Below, in pieces: positions 9,591-19,180 of a stretch of 28,068 bases of DNA (within the stretch, counting starts at the first letter, position 1; each line of letters begins with the position of its first letter). The notes beneath the pieces were generated by a model. The model was not told the DNA's origin, searched no databases, and saw nothing but the letters and a program-made list of their open reading frames with translations. The position numbers were made by a program, and so were the translations under genes. The DNA comes from Dimargaris cristalligena (taxonomy: Eukaryota; Kickxellomycota; Dimargaritomycetes; Dimargaritales; Dimargaritaceae): contig JANBQC010000370.1 in the NCBI GenBank assembly GCA_027576995.1, positions 1 to 28,068 of the forward strand, in the 5' to 3' direction.

Positions 9591-11245
9591 TTTTGTGGAG
9601 TGGTTTTTTTTTTAAAAAAAATAAATATATAACAAAAATGACCCGGTCGGCTTATACCTGAATACGGTAGGGTCGAGCTAAAGGGTCACAAATGGACGGT
9701 CTCAAAATATTAGAGTAATAGGATTTAGATATCCAAATGCAGTACGTAGGTATAAATAGAGGGGATATAATACCAACCCTAAATTGATGAATCTTGGTGG
9801 TGGTAATGATGATGCGCGAATTCACACCCCCAGATAATGTAACCAAAAAGTACCCTATTTAAACATAGAAAGCACAAAAAGTCGGTAGAAAGAACTGACT
9901 GTAGCCCAAAAGTGGTAACGTAGTAGGTGAAAGAAGGCCCTGCACCCCCAGAGAATCAGCCGCCTTTTAAAGGTACGCAGGGGGTGGTGCTTGGGCAAAG
10001 TTACTTGTCTTAAATCCACGGACATGGTGTATAAGGCTGGGTGTAGTTGGAATGCAAAGGGATAGATTTAAGGTTTAAATTTCGGGCGGAATAGGATTGA
10101 ATGGTTTTAATGGGTTTGAATAATTTTTTATATTCTGTGCATTCCGGGAATATATAAACTTATAGTCGATGCTGTGGGTAATCGGGACCCTGGCATACAC
10201 ACAGTGTGGCCGAATGGGTACGGTCTATAGGAGAATTGCAATAGGGGATTTAGGATTGAGCGTAATATCGCGGTTGGGGGGAGGGTGTTGGAATGAAGTA
10301 ACACTGGGATAAGCATTGGAATGTAAATGTAGGAACTTTTAACGCAATAATTGGACCAACCTCGGGCCTTCAGGTCCATTTATATTCAAAGGCACTGGGT
10401 GGTGAGCGAAGTCTCAGGGGCCGGAGGGGTATCTGGGGTATCCCAAGGATGCCGTGTCCAGTGCAATCATTCCGAGTCCGAGTGTGGCGCCTTATTTTCT
10501 CTTTGGTTAGGCACAACCGTTGGGCATGCCAACCGGTTTGTATTAGGTTATGTCCGGTTTACCCCTACGGAGGTTTAGTTATAGTAGGTTAGCTATTATT
10601 ATTCCACAAGCCCTGGCCAGCTGGTCGTCACTCGGTTCCTGATAATCAGATGAGGAGGGAAAGGTTGGAGTGTAGGATTCATGCTGACCGAGCCTTGGTA
10701 AACGACCTCACATCAACCAACCCAAATAAACCCCTGGTTCATCACCCCCTCCCCACCAAGGATCCCTGGAAAGACCTGTCACACCATCGGTACTAATTAT
10801 TTCAACTTAGGCTTTGTTGCCGCGAGACTTTGACCGCGTCATACCATAAGATCAACTCTCGGTTATTATCCATGCGTGACTGTTGAGCTGACCGTCACCA
10901 TAGGTTAACCCCTCAGTCACACTGGGGATCGATTTAGTAACGCGCGTTATTTGAGATGACCACCTACCAACGGCATATTTGTAGCAATAAGAATAGTATT
11001 ATTAAATAAAGGCATCATTATACTAAGTGGGTAAATAAAAATAGGTCCAATAACTTAGCGACCGATATGGTGTATGGCTGGTTGACCAATAAATGTGCCG
11101 TAGTGCGAAAGTAATCATCATTTCAAACTAATGGAGTGAATCAATAGATACGAATAATGAACCTATTAAGAGTATAAAAACAGAGTCGCGTAGATATCTA
11201 GCGCCAATAGACAGTAGTCAGATAACTGAATGTTTCGCAGTTGGA
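9591..11245. other. Intergenic, upstream of the permease and downstream of the oxidoreductase
   Basis: 1.65 kb without a gene, presumably containing the permease promoter. It holds a GGTTAACC palindrome near 10903-10910. The open frames at 10128-10379 and 10351-10578 have no recognisable motif and no coding-like codon use. I find no CACGTG (Cbf1/Met4-type) site that would support methionine-linked control. Confidence 0.65.
9604..9631 (-). promoter_or_regulatory. A/T tract and TATA-like element before the permease
   Basis: A T10A8 block (9604-9621) is followed by TATATA at 9626-9631, about 36 bp upstream of the permease ATG. A TATA element this near would mean a very short leader. It may instead be a poly(dA:dT) promoter element with the true TATA further up. 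Confidence 0.4.
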
Positions 11246-12601
11246 TTATTTAGGGTAAGTAGCACCCACACCACCCCAAGCTTTGCCGAGCAGCATATCA
11301 GCACCCTTCACCTTGCTGACCACCCAGTCGCCCGCCATAATACCAAAGGGGAGCAGGGCCACACCGGCCTTGGGGCCCAGAGTAACAAGCATGGCATTGA
11401 GACTATCCTTGTAGGGGGCCAATTTGATGGGCTTGGTCGATCCGGTCAACCGCTGCTTGATGAGGGCCACTAAATTCTGTGCAGCCACGCCGCCCTGGAA
11501 GCCCGATCGAAAAGCAGTTTTGACGCAAGGGAAATCATTGGCATCCCCCACTACAAAGACGTGGGCCAGGCGGTCGTGAGCCATTTGGAGGGTAGGCAAA
11601 ACGCGCAAGGTCCCCTTGCCCGCAACCACGAGTTCGCCGCCGGCCGACGGGTCGTCGCGGTCACCCGCCACGGATACGAGCAGGGGGGCCATAAACTCGG
11701 TATACACGCGGCCTCCGATGGCGCTAATCACAAAGTCGGCCTCCAGTGACTTGCCCTTGGCCGTGGTGTAGGTCTGGAGGGTCAACGGCAAGGGCGTTTC
11801 GGACGAAGCCACATCCGTAGTTGGGTCGAAGTTGAGCTTATCGCCCAAGATTAAGTCAATGCCAAATTCCTTCGTGCGCCGCGTCAGGCGTTGCCGGAAT
11901 TTGTCCGGGCTATCCGGGGTGAGAAGCAAGTCCCCGTTGTGGACGAGGGTGACGTGCTTGTCGGGGAAAGCGTGCTTAATGTCACCGGCCGTTTCGACCC
12001 CGGTGGCTCCGCCGCCGACCACCACGACCCGTTTAGCCTCGCGCAGTTTGTCGGTGAAGCCGTGGGCCCGAGCCACCCACTTGGTCTTGTCGGTTTCCTG
12101 GTCGTGGTGGTACGGTGAATTAAACACCGTGCCCGTAGCCACCACCAGATAATCGTACGGGTAGGAGGTTTCGGTCTCTTCCACGTAAACGTGGCCGGTT
12201 TCCACTCGGCTCACGGTGCCGTGGATGAGTTGATGATGCGGATGGCTGGACTTGTCGTACTTGGCCCCGTCGAATAAATGGTCCAGCGGAACAAACACGT
12301 TCGGGGCCATGTCCTTGTCCACCAGGGCCCGGACGGAGGCGGGCGTGTAATAATAGTAGCCCCGCTTGTCGATAACGGTCACGTGAACTTGGCTATTGGT
12401 GAAACTCTGGACCAGTTTCAGGGCGACGGGGGACCCAGCGACGGAAGCGCCGATAATAACCACCCGTATGGGGTTCGAAGAGGGGTTGGTTTCGGTCATA
12501 ATGGGATTGGTGGTGGTGGTAGGGCTGAGAAGGCGGGGAAGGATATAGGCCGTAGTGATGGTACCGATGATAGCGACAGCGACAGTGGACAGGTCAAGCA
12601 T
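11246..12601 (-). CDS. FSP1/AMID-like FAD-dependent NAD(P)H oxidoreductase, membrane-anchored
   Basis: This 451-aa, intronless flavoprotein belongs to the apoptosis-inducing factor 2 family (AIFM2/AMID/FSP1), which includes quinone-reducing enzymes on membranes and lipid droplets. An N-terminal hydrophobic helix (about residues 4-25) is followed by a Thr/Pro linker. Next come the FAD-binding Rossmann motif VVIIGASVAG (46-55) and VIDKRGYYYYTPASVRALV (the family's acidic residue after strand 2 and conserved Arg). VVVVGGGATGVETAGDI (192-208) is the NAD(P)H site and FVVGDAND (349-356) the second FAD motif. The C-terminus LGPKAGVALLPFG...GADMLLGKAWG is typical of the subfamily. The second Gly of GxGxxG is Ser, a variant I recall from fungal AMID proteins. 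ATG 12601 is the first Met in frame. The exact electron acceptor cannot be read from sequence. Confidence 0.88.
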   Translation of the reverse strand: MLDLSTVAVAIIGTITTAYILPRLLSPTTTTNPIMTETNPSSNPIRVVIIGASVAGSPVALKLVQSFTNSQVHVTVIDKRGYYYYTPASVRALVDKDMAPNVFVPLDHLFDGAKYDKSSHPHHQLIHGTVSRVETGHVYVEETETSYPYDYLVVATGTVFNSPYHHDQETDKTKWVARAHGFTDKLREAKRVVVVGGGATGVETAGDIKHAFPDKHVTLVHNGDLLLTPDSPDKFRQRLTRRTKEFGIDLILGDKLNFDPTTDVASSETPLPLTLQTYTTAKGKSLEADFVISAIGGRVYTEFMAPLLVSVAGDRDDPSAGGELVVAGKGTLRVLPTLQMAHDRLAHVFVVGDANDFPCVKTAFRSGFQGGVAAQNLVALIKQRLTGSTKPIKLAPYKDSLNAMLVTLGPKAGVALLPFGIMAGDWVVSKVKGADMLLGKAWGGVGATYPK

Positions 12602-13329
12602 GAATACACAATGAAGAGGTAGGGGGAAGGGATAAGGGAGGGAATCACGAAGTAGGCCTTGATAAAGTAGGCAGCAGGGGCTGTGCAAGTGATACCAAGG
12701 GGAGGTACAAACTGTAGAGGTGAGAGGGTCGTGTGTGGGAAGGTAACGAAGGAGAAAATTACTTAGTATTTATACCCCAATCATCATCACCGGCCGCCCA
12801 GCCAGCAGCCTCTTGCACATTGGGGAGAGAGGGCCTGCATGGATTTTGCGGGAGAGTGGCAAACAGTGCAGCGGGAGGACCGGGTGATTGAATGGTTGCG
12901 AGGTGTTAATGTGCAAATAAACTCGTTTTATCGCCCATTGGCTATCATGTGGATATAGCAGCACCAGCGGCCATTGGGGAGTGGCATCGTAGTTGGTACC
13001 TGGTGGGCTCGATAGCGCCGGCATAAATGTGTGTGTAAGCCATTCCCTAATTTCCCTGGCCCTTCCGGCCCATATTTGGCAACAAAAAATGTTGAATTTG
13101 AACAACTTGATTAACTACTTTCCTAATACAGCCAATGTAGCGCAATTGATTTATAATCCAAGCTTGCCATCGAAAAAATAGGCAATTCAGGGATGCAGCA
13201 GTTACCATAGCAGAGGAGAGATTCCCCCATTCACTGAAAAACCACGAAAACCCTTTTCCCGTTTGTCAGCAACACCTCCTTACCTACCTTAATCCCGTGA
13301 TTACTGATGCCTGATATTAGATTAGTAAG

Positions 13330-13349
13330 CCAATTAGCCAATGGCCAAT
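13330..13349. promoter_or_regulatory. Three CCAAT boxes within 20 bp
   Basis: CCAAT occurs at 13330-13334, 13338-13342 and 13345-13349 in the same orientation. CCAAT is the core site of the heterotrimeric HAP/NF-Y complex, which in fungi governs respiration, iron and redox genes. The cluster is about 730 bp upstream of the oxidoreductase ATG; occupancy is inference. Confidence 0.45.
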
Positions 13350-13618
13350 GAATGGGGGTGTCTGGCTCCAACTGCCAAAAGCGGCATTGCCTAAAGGAGA
13401 AATAAGTGGGAAGTGAAGGATTTTGCTGCTGCAAATCGCGGCCCTCGCACCAAGTGAAAATAATAACAATCGGGGAAAGTAGCCAATAGCCGCGGCTCAC
13501 TTATCGGGCCCAGGGTGCTAAAAGCAACCCCGTCTATTCCGCCAAAAGGCGGAGAGTCCGTGGTATTGGTTTGATAAGTTTCGAAAGTTGACAAGCCGGC
13601 GGCGAGAAAATAGCCTTA

Positions 13619-13624
13619 TTTATT
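13619..13624 (-). terminator. Candidate poly(A) signal of the F-box-like gene
   Basis: AATAAA on the minus strand, about 141 nt after the stop codon. Supported by position only. Confidence 0.4.
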
Positions 13625-13764
13625 ATTGATTGCACTGTATAAGTTATTTCATTCCAAGTGGTTGTTTAAACACAAATTCCCGTTGAAGAAGGAAAAAAGC
13701 AAACTTAATTGAACGAATATAAGGGGATAGCTCTACCGGATTAACGAGTAATACAGGCCCCCCT

Positions 13765-15245
13765 TTAGCTGGTGCTGGTGCTAGTAATAGCCTGGAAATC
13801 CGATTCAGGTAAGTAGACAATACCATGTTCCAATTTGGCATCAACTATGGGTGCATAAACCTTAATGATAAGTCGCGACTGGGCATCTATACGAACAAAC
13901 CTTTGGTCGAAAAGAGAGAAGCCACATCGAACGGGTGCGTTCGGTTCGGCGGTGGGCTCCGCCACCTCGATGTTTTCAAGGACCGTAGCTGCCTTCTGAA
14001 AGCCATAATCTTTAGCACACTGGATTTGGTGAGGAATGGTGCCTTTTCTGGCGTTTTCGGTTTGAAAGATCTGGGGAGTTAACCCGGCCGGAAGTTCCTG
14101 CTGTAATTCCAGGGTATACAGAAGGATTAGGAGTTGACCGGTCGGGAGCATCCATGGTGAATATTGTCCACGCAGGTCAATCAACTCTTTCAACTCGGCG
14201 ATACGTTTCATTTGCACCATAGCTAGAACCAGCCAAGGAAGCCATATCTGATTTATAAGTTGGCTGCGGTAGCCATGCGGGATAATGACACTGAAGCCGG
14301 CCATGAGCTCGGCGATAAGGCCTGTACCCCCAATGCTCTCCAAAACGTGCCCTTTGAGGGCTAGTAGTAGGCGGGGATCGTGGAGGGTATTCAGCAGCCA
14401 AACCAAAAGCCCCTGATTTCTATCCACCACTGGAGCAAGGATGGGGAATATTTGGATTTGTTCTACGGTATTCAGGGACCCGAAATCCAAGTATTTGAGG
14501 TGCTCATGTTCCTGATCTAGCATCTGCTGGGCTAATATCACTGGTGGTAAATTTGAAATATTGGCCATGCCGTTTGCCCCCGGAATGGAATTCCTCACTC
14601 CATCCGCGCACAGTTTTTGATAAACAGTCTCGGTGAAATACGCCCGGGCCTGGGGGCCCAGAGCATCGTACACGGTGGTCAAAATGGCATCATCAACCGA
14701 ATCTTTCGATAATCTGCGCCGTGAAACTTTTGCACCGATATTGTTGCTGATTTCCGATGCCGTCTTTCAATTAGGTTAGGAATAGTAGATGGGCGATAAG
14801 TCGCCCAAGATATAATACAGGTATATATTGAGGTCGAGGGGAGGGGGTGGCAAAGGCGTGTAAATTCTCATGTTCCCGGATTAATATGGCCCTCGCATAT
14901 TTCAACCAGTTGGCAGACATGTCAATTATTATGAACCGTGCGAAAATGCTCAACTAGACTAACCTTAAGGTACTGCGCTCTGAAGCTGCTATTGACAACC
15001 GATTGGAGATGTTTATCGACCCTAGCCAACTGTCCTATGGTCTTCCGAGGCACCCGGTCGATTATATCATGCCAGGTTTCTGGCGCGACTTTCTTGTAAC
15101 CAGGACCATCCGACGCTGTCTCGCCCAAGGCGGACGAGTCGAGACTGAGCGAATTCATGGCACCCGTAATGGTGGTTGGATTCCCTGAGGCGTATACCGC
15201 ATGGAGTCCTAGCCAGACGAAGGCGAGCAAAGGTACCTGAACCAT
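13765..15245 (-). CDS. Predicted secreted protein with an F-box-like segment (2 exons)
   Basis: The exons are 15245-14964 (94 codons) and 14763-13765, giving 426 aa. The N-terminus VQVPLLAFVWLGLHAVYASG is a clear signal-peptide-like segment without an arginine/lysine stretch. After a Ser/Thr-rich linker, residues 53-94 (VAPETWHDIIDRVPRK, TIGQLARVDKHLQSV) follow the F-box pattern of Pro-x-Glu-x(n)-Ile, then Leu..Val.K.L. The 332 residues from exon 2 form a mostly helical, Leu-rich region with only three cysteines and no family I recognise; the tail is Ser/Thr. Splicing is well supported: donor AAG|GTTAGT, CTAAC before the acceptor, phase 0, and exon 2 stays open upstream of its first ATG-like codon. 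F-box proteins normally act in cytosolic SCF ubiquitin ligases, so a signal peptide is odd; the segment may be a helical look-alike. Function unknown. Confidence 0.75.
14764..14963 (-). other. Intron of the F-box-like gene, 200 bp
   Basis: Donor GTTAGT, CTAAC shortly before the acceptor TTGAAAG (all on the minus strand). The phase-0 junction joins ...QYLK to TASEISNN.... Both flanking frames contain stops just inside the intron, so splicing is needed for the full protein. Confidence 0.75.
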
Positions 15246-16022
15246 AGTGAATGTGTACTAAAAATCGAGGCGGGTGGGGGTCGGTTTAGTAAACGACAGA
15301 AAGGGGGAAGCTGACACGGTGTAAAAATAATAGTGGACGGAGCAAGTTGCCGAGTCAATAAGTGTCGTCCAATACTACGGTATAATCGAATGGCGGCACG
15401 TAAAGATGGCCTATAATGTAGCGGACGATTGGGTATTTATGTTATAATGGAGATGGTTTTTGTAGGCCAGACACGGAGGTGGCCCCTCCCTCTCCCCATC
15501 CACTTTTTTATACCTCCATTGTTAGAGTACCCTACAAAAGGGCCTTAAAGGGAAGGAAAGGCGTTTTGATATCACTGCGGTTGTATCACAGTGTAACCAC
15601 GGTATAACTTCGCCTTCCTATTTAGCCGTAAGCTTAGTGAGCGAACTTGATAGCGAGCACCGTGGGTTTGCCCCCCCCCCCAAAAAAAAACATGCGCCCT
15701 GTTCCGTTGCTCCTCTACAGACAGGGGGGGAGAAAACGACGTCGTCTCACCATTTCTGTAATCCCTTACAATGGTGTGACCATTCCGATAGGCATTAAGG
15801 ATCTGGTTTATTTAGGAATTCGAAAACACAGCCACCATCCGAGGCCAATGAATGATTAGGCGGGATGTTGAGCTATTGTACAAAAATTGTACATGGCTAT
15901 ATATTATGTGTGTAACCGCTACATCACTATAGGCCACTTGAACACTGTAAACAGGAGAAGAAGAAAAAATAGGCATAGAAAAAAAAAACGGAAATACGAG
16001 GAGTACAGTTGTATCAGATGGG
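15246..16022. other. Intergenic, between the F-box-like gene and the deacetylase gene
   Basis: 780 bp holding the promoter of the F-box-like gene and the deacetylase 3' end. A C11A9 run lies at 15671-15690, and TTTATT (minus-strand AATAAA) at 15807-15812, about 211 nt past the deacetylase stop. No gene seen. Confidence 0.65.
15671..15690. repeat. C11A9 double homopolymer
   Basis: Eleven C residues are followed directly by nine A residues in non-coding sequence. The region is prone to replication slippage and assembly miscounts. Confidence 0.9.
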
Positions 16023-17219
16023 CTAGATATCGGTGACTTCTTCGCCGGCAATGAAAACCTGCCGGATAGCCAAGTCAGGTTCGTCAAGAATAAGGATATC
16101 AGCGTCAGCCCCGGGCTGCAGGGTTCCTTTGCGGTGGGTAATCCCCAGTACTTGGGCGGGGTGAAGTGTAGCCGCTTCCAGAACTTCGACCGTGGAACAC
16201 CCCGTGAAACGCTGGAAATTACGCACACTATCAATCATATTAACTACGTTTCCGGCCAGCGTTTCCGTGCCGTCGAGATAGACCCGGTCGTCGAATTTAC
16301 GTACGGTCATATTGCCGAGACTATAGAGGCCGGGGTCGAGTCCCAGGGCGGACATGGCGTCCGTGACGAGAACCGCTCCGCGGGGATGGGCGTCATAGGC
16401 CACCTTGACCGAGTTGGGGTGAACGTGGATTCCATCGCAGATGATACCGTAGTAAGGCCGGGGCCGGAGCGGACTTCCCAATAGACCAATGAGGCCCGGG
16501 TCGCGGTGGTGGAACTGGTGCATCGCGTTGTAGAGGTGCGTAATGAGTCGAGCCCCCCGGCGGACCCCCTCCTCGGCCTGGGCCGTGGTGGCATTGGAAT
16601 GACCCTCGCTCACCACCAGGCCCAGGGCGGCCAGGGTGGGAATGGCGTCCAGGATGCCCGGTACGTCAGGGGCCACGGTCAAAATGCGGGCCGACCGGGT
16701 TAGCCGTTCGAGACCTCCGTAGCAGTCAATGATGGCCTGGGCACCCCCCTGTTCGGCGGTACGCAGGGTCGCTGGCTCATGCGCCCCCCGCTTTTCGGGG
16801 CAAATAAAGGGGCCTTCCAAATGGGCCCCTAGCACCTCGGCCCCCTGGTCCAGCGAGCCCGACCGGGGTGCGAGGTAGTCAAGAAGTTCGTGGTAGACCT
16901 CGGGTTGGGAACTGACCAGAGTGGGGCAGAACGAGGTACAACCGTGCTGAAGTAACCCGCGCGATACCCGCCGTAGGTCTTCGGCGTAAGTCGGTGTGGG
17001 CTCGGAAAAATCAATCCCGAAAGCGCCATTGATTTGAAGGTCGATAAACCCCGGGCAAATGATCCCGCTCCGGGCGTCGATGATACGGTCGGGCGACCGT
17101 TTCTCACTCCAGAAGACCTCGGCGCCGTCTTTAATCTGGCCGTTTTCGATCCATAGGGTGGCGTTATTGACCAGTTGGTGGTCACGCAGAATACGCCCGT
17201 TGTAGATTTTAGTTAGCAT
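16023..17219 (-). CDS. nagA: N-acetylglucosamine-6-phosphate deacetylase
   Basis: The enzyme removes the acetyl group from GlcNAc-6-P to give GlcN-6-P, the first committed step in using chitin-derived amino sugar (called DAC1 or NAG2 in yeasts). The 398-aa, single-exon protein has the amidohydrolase TIM-barrel signature: CPGFIDLQINGAFG (55-68), the metal ligand Glu135 in GAHLEGPFI, His207 in VSEGHSNAT, His228 in THLYNAM, CDGIHVHP (261-268) and the catalytic Asp287 in LVTDAMS. These correspond to the E. coli NagA ligands. ATG 17219 is chosen because MLTKIYNGRI begins the family's N-terminal strand; the frame upstream is open but shows no coding bias and no homology. It diverges from the deaminase gene at 19181, which uses its product. 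A minus-strand TATAAA lies 240 bp upstream of the ATG. Confidence 0.95.
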   Translation of the reverse strand: MLTKIYNGRILRDHQLVNNATLWIENGQIKDGAEVFWSEKRSPDRIIDARSGIICPGFIDLQINGAFGIDFSEPTPTYAEDLRRVSRGLLQHGCTSFCPTLVSSQPEVYHELLDYLAPRSGSLDQGAEVLGAHLEGPFICPEKRGAHEPATLRTAEQGGAQAIIDCYGGLERLTRSARILTVAPDVPGILDAIPTLAALGLVVSEGHSNATTAQAEEGVRRGARLITHLYNAMHQFHHRDPGLIGLLGSPLRPRPYYGIICDGIHVHPNSVKVAYDAHPRGAVLVTDAMSALGLDPGLYSLGNMTVRKFDDRVYLDGTETLAGNVVNMIDSVRNFQRFTGCSTVEVLEAATLHPAQVLGITHRKGTLQPGADADILILDEPDLAIRQVFIAGEEVTDI

Positions 17220-17458
17220 TACGGGTACAGGTTGGTAGCGATCTAGGAGTATATAGAGTGGTTGGTTTCGAATGGCAATACAGGCGAGCTTACGGCGAAG
17301 TAGGGGCCGTAGAGTTGGGAAAATGGGGGTAGCGAGAAATATAGTTGACGTTTGACTAGGTACACCTAAAATAACGGAATACAAAAAGGAAGCGTGAGTT
17401 TGTGCATACGAAAAGTAGAACCATATGTGAAACCACGGGGTTGGTGAGCTGGGGTGGT

Positions 17459-17481
17459 TTTATAAATTCAGTGGTTAACCA
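17459..17481 (-). promoter_or_regulatory. TATA box of the deacetylase gene with adjacent palindrome
   Basis: TATAAA on the minus strand occupies 17459-17464, 240 bp upstream of the deacetylase ATG. Directly upstream of it (17472-17481) is the perfect 10-bp palindrome TGGTTAACCA, a plausible dimer-binding site. Confidence 0.45.
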
Positions 17482-17672
17482 AAGCGGTGGTAGCCTGTGA
17501 CACGATTATATAACTGGCCTTACTGTAGAGACTGGAGAAGCAGTTGGTTTTGCAGCGCTGAAACCGAATTACAGCAGCTGGCCTGGGAGGAAGAGCTAGT
17601 AGGAGGGGGGGATTGGTAGGTGTTAAACCCCAGCCAACTACACCAGCGGGGCAAATGGTCTTGGAGGGATGA

Positions 17673-17687
17673 GTCTAAAATTTAGAC
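17673..17687. repeat. Perfect 15-nt palindrome
   Basis: GTCTAAA at 17673-17679 and TTTAGAC at 17681-17687 flank one A. It lies in the divergent GlcNAc promoter region and might bind a symmetric regulator; no known motif is matched. Confidence 0.5.
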
Positions 17688-18919
17688 GAAGGCCACTGTG
17701 GATGAATGGGAAGTATCAGAAGGGCTAGATATGTTGGTCAGAATCTGGCATCACCCCCAGGCTAAACCGGTGGTTTTGACTATTTATATTACGTACAGGA
17801 CCGTCCTTGTGTGAATGATGCCGTGCGTCAGTTACTCGGGTTTCAGGCGACAGATAGGAGCGAGCAAGGCCAAAAGAGATGGGGTAAAGTTATAGATCTG
17901 GTAATGCTACGAACCAATGTCGCATTAAGTGGAGGGCCCTTTCCGTAGACAAACCCCTTTGGACTATATATTTACTGAGTTCTATTTCGACGAACACCCC
18001 GTAAGTATCCCCCAGGCTTTGCCTTGGTACAATTCTCATACCGCATGCACAGGGGGTCGTAGAAGATTAGAAAACCATAGTTGCGTCTGAGTAATCAAAT
18101 CGAGGCTTAGCTAACGGAAATTGGGCAGTGGAAGCAAGCTGACATGTGGTACAAGCGAAATATAGAGAGTAAGGGGGGCTTCGCCGCCTGCATAGATGAA
18201 TCAGAACGAAGTGACCTCGCACAGGTTAGGCCCGATAGATTAGCTCAGCCCATTCCTCAGCGAATCAATCGCAGCAGGTGGGGTGTAACGTACACTTGAC
18301 CAATTTTTTCGACCCGGGCTCGTCGTCGTTGCATATTGTACGTAATCTTTTATGCGAGCCATTACGCAGAGCCTGCATTTGCTGGGGTATCGGTTGAATG
18401 AGCGTGAGTATGGTTAGCAAGTCGAACGGACAAACACTTGCTGCGTACAGCTAGCCGATACCTTGGCGGAGTCTTCGCTGCTGATTGAATCCCAGCGACC
18501 AGCTTACGCACTGTCTAAGTGGAAGGGTGGTACGATGGATCTCGAGGCTCCTGCCGGTCGGATGACTCGCCCCGTCCCCCATTACCCTTGTCTTACCTAC
18601 AGCCCACCCGCACAATCAACGGAGAGGACCCGGGGCATATCCCACCAGTCTATTAAAGTGGAAAGGAACACTGAAGGCCACGACTTGGCTTCGCCTTATC
18701 AGCCATCTCAGGGTGAGTATTGCGGCTCATAGTTTAATTCTCTTCAAAGGCAAATGCCGTGATAATGGCTAGAGTCCTGCAAGGCTGCGCATATCTAATA
18801 GATTACCACGCAAGGGGGAGGGGTGGGTGGAACGACAGGGCGACAGCACCCGGCTATGGTCAAGTGAGACCCCCTCCATCCCGATTTTTCAGCTTCTTCG
18901 AATCTCTCAGTGTACAGAC

Positions 18920-18970
18920 TGACTCACCCACCCATTCATTGCCTCACTTTAAAGCTGGCGTCTCATATAA
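18920..18970 (+). promoter_or_regulatory. Core promoter of the deaminase gene: TGACTCA and TATA
   Basis: TATAA at 18966-18970 is about 210 bp before the deaminase ATG. TGACTCA at 18920-18926, the Gcn4/AP-1 bZIP site, is 40 bp upstream of it. Position fits a regulated RNA polymerase II promoter; binding is inferred. Confidence 0.45.
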
Positions 18971-19152
18971 GACCGGGTCTGGACCCTACTCATCCACTTT
19001 CACCTTCATTAAAGACCCAGTAGCCTGGTACTTTACTCCACACGCTCGGTGACTGCTCCTCCTCCTTGGTTACTCCTCCCAATCTTCTTTAATACACACC
19101 TATTATCCAGATATATTATTCATAGAATAGGCCTGAATCATCCCAAAACTCC

Positions 19153-19172
19153 CACACACACACACACACACA
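19153..19172 (+). repeat. (CA)10 microsatellite in the deaminase leader
   Basis: Ten CA units end 8 nt before the deaminase start codon, so they lie in the presumed 5' UTR. Length changes would alter the leader but not the protein. Confidence 0.9.
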
Positions 19173-19180
19173 TACATACC

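Larger units (their letters stand above)
12602..13764. other. Intergenic, oxidoreductase promoter region rich in CCAAT boxes
   Basis: 1.16 kb upstream of the oxidoreductase gene. I count ten CCAAT/ATTGG pentamers between 12777 and 13569, several times chance. No gene is supported: the open frames at 12770-13105, 13231-13500 and 13391-13594 lack motifs and coding bias. A TTTATT at 13619-13624 belongs to the next gene's 3' end. Confidence 0.65.
17220..19180. other. Divergent intergenic region of the amino-sugar gene pair
   Basis: 1.96 kb separate the two divergent GlcNAc genes, with a TATA box on each side about 210-240 bp from the start codons. It also holds palindromes at 17472-17481 and 17673-17687 and a TGACTCA at 18920-18926. 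Open frames at 18463-18732 and 18759-19052 lack family resemblance and overlap the promoter elements. I see no gene or RNA. Confidence 0.65.

Noticed and set aside
16307..17185. Antisense and alternate-frame open reading frames within the deacetylase gene
   Set aside because: Shadows of a confidently identified gene with intact catalytic residues.
18463..18732. 89-codon open frame in the divergent amino-sugar promoter region
   Set aside because: It lacks an ATG start and any family motif, and lies in the region expected to be regulatory.
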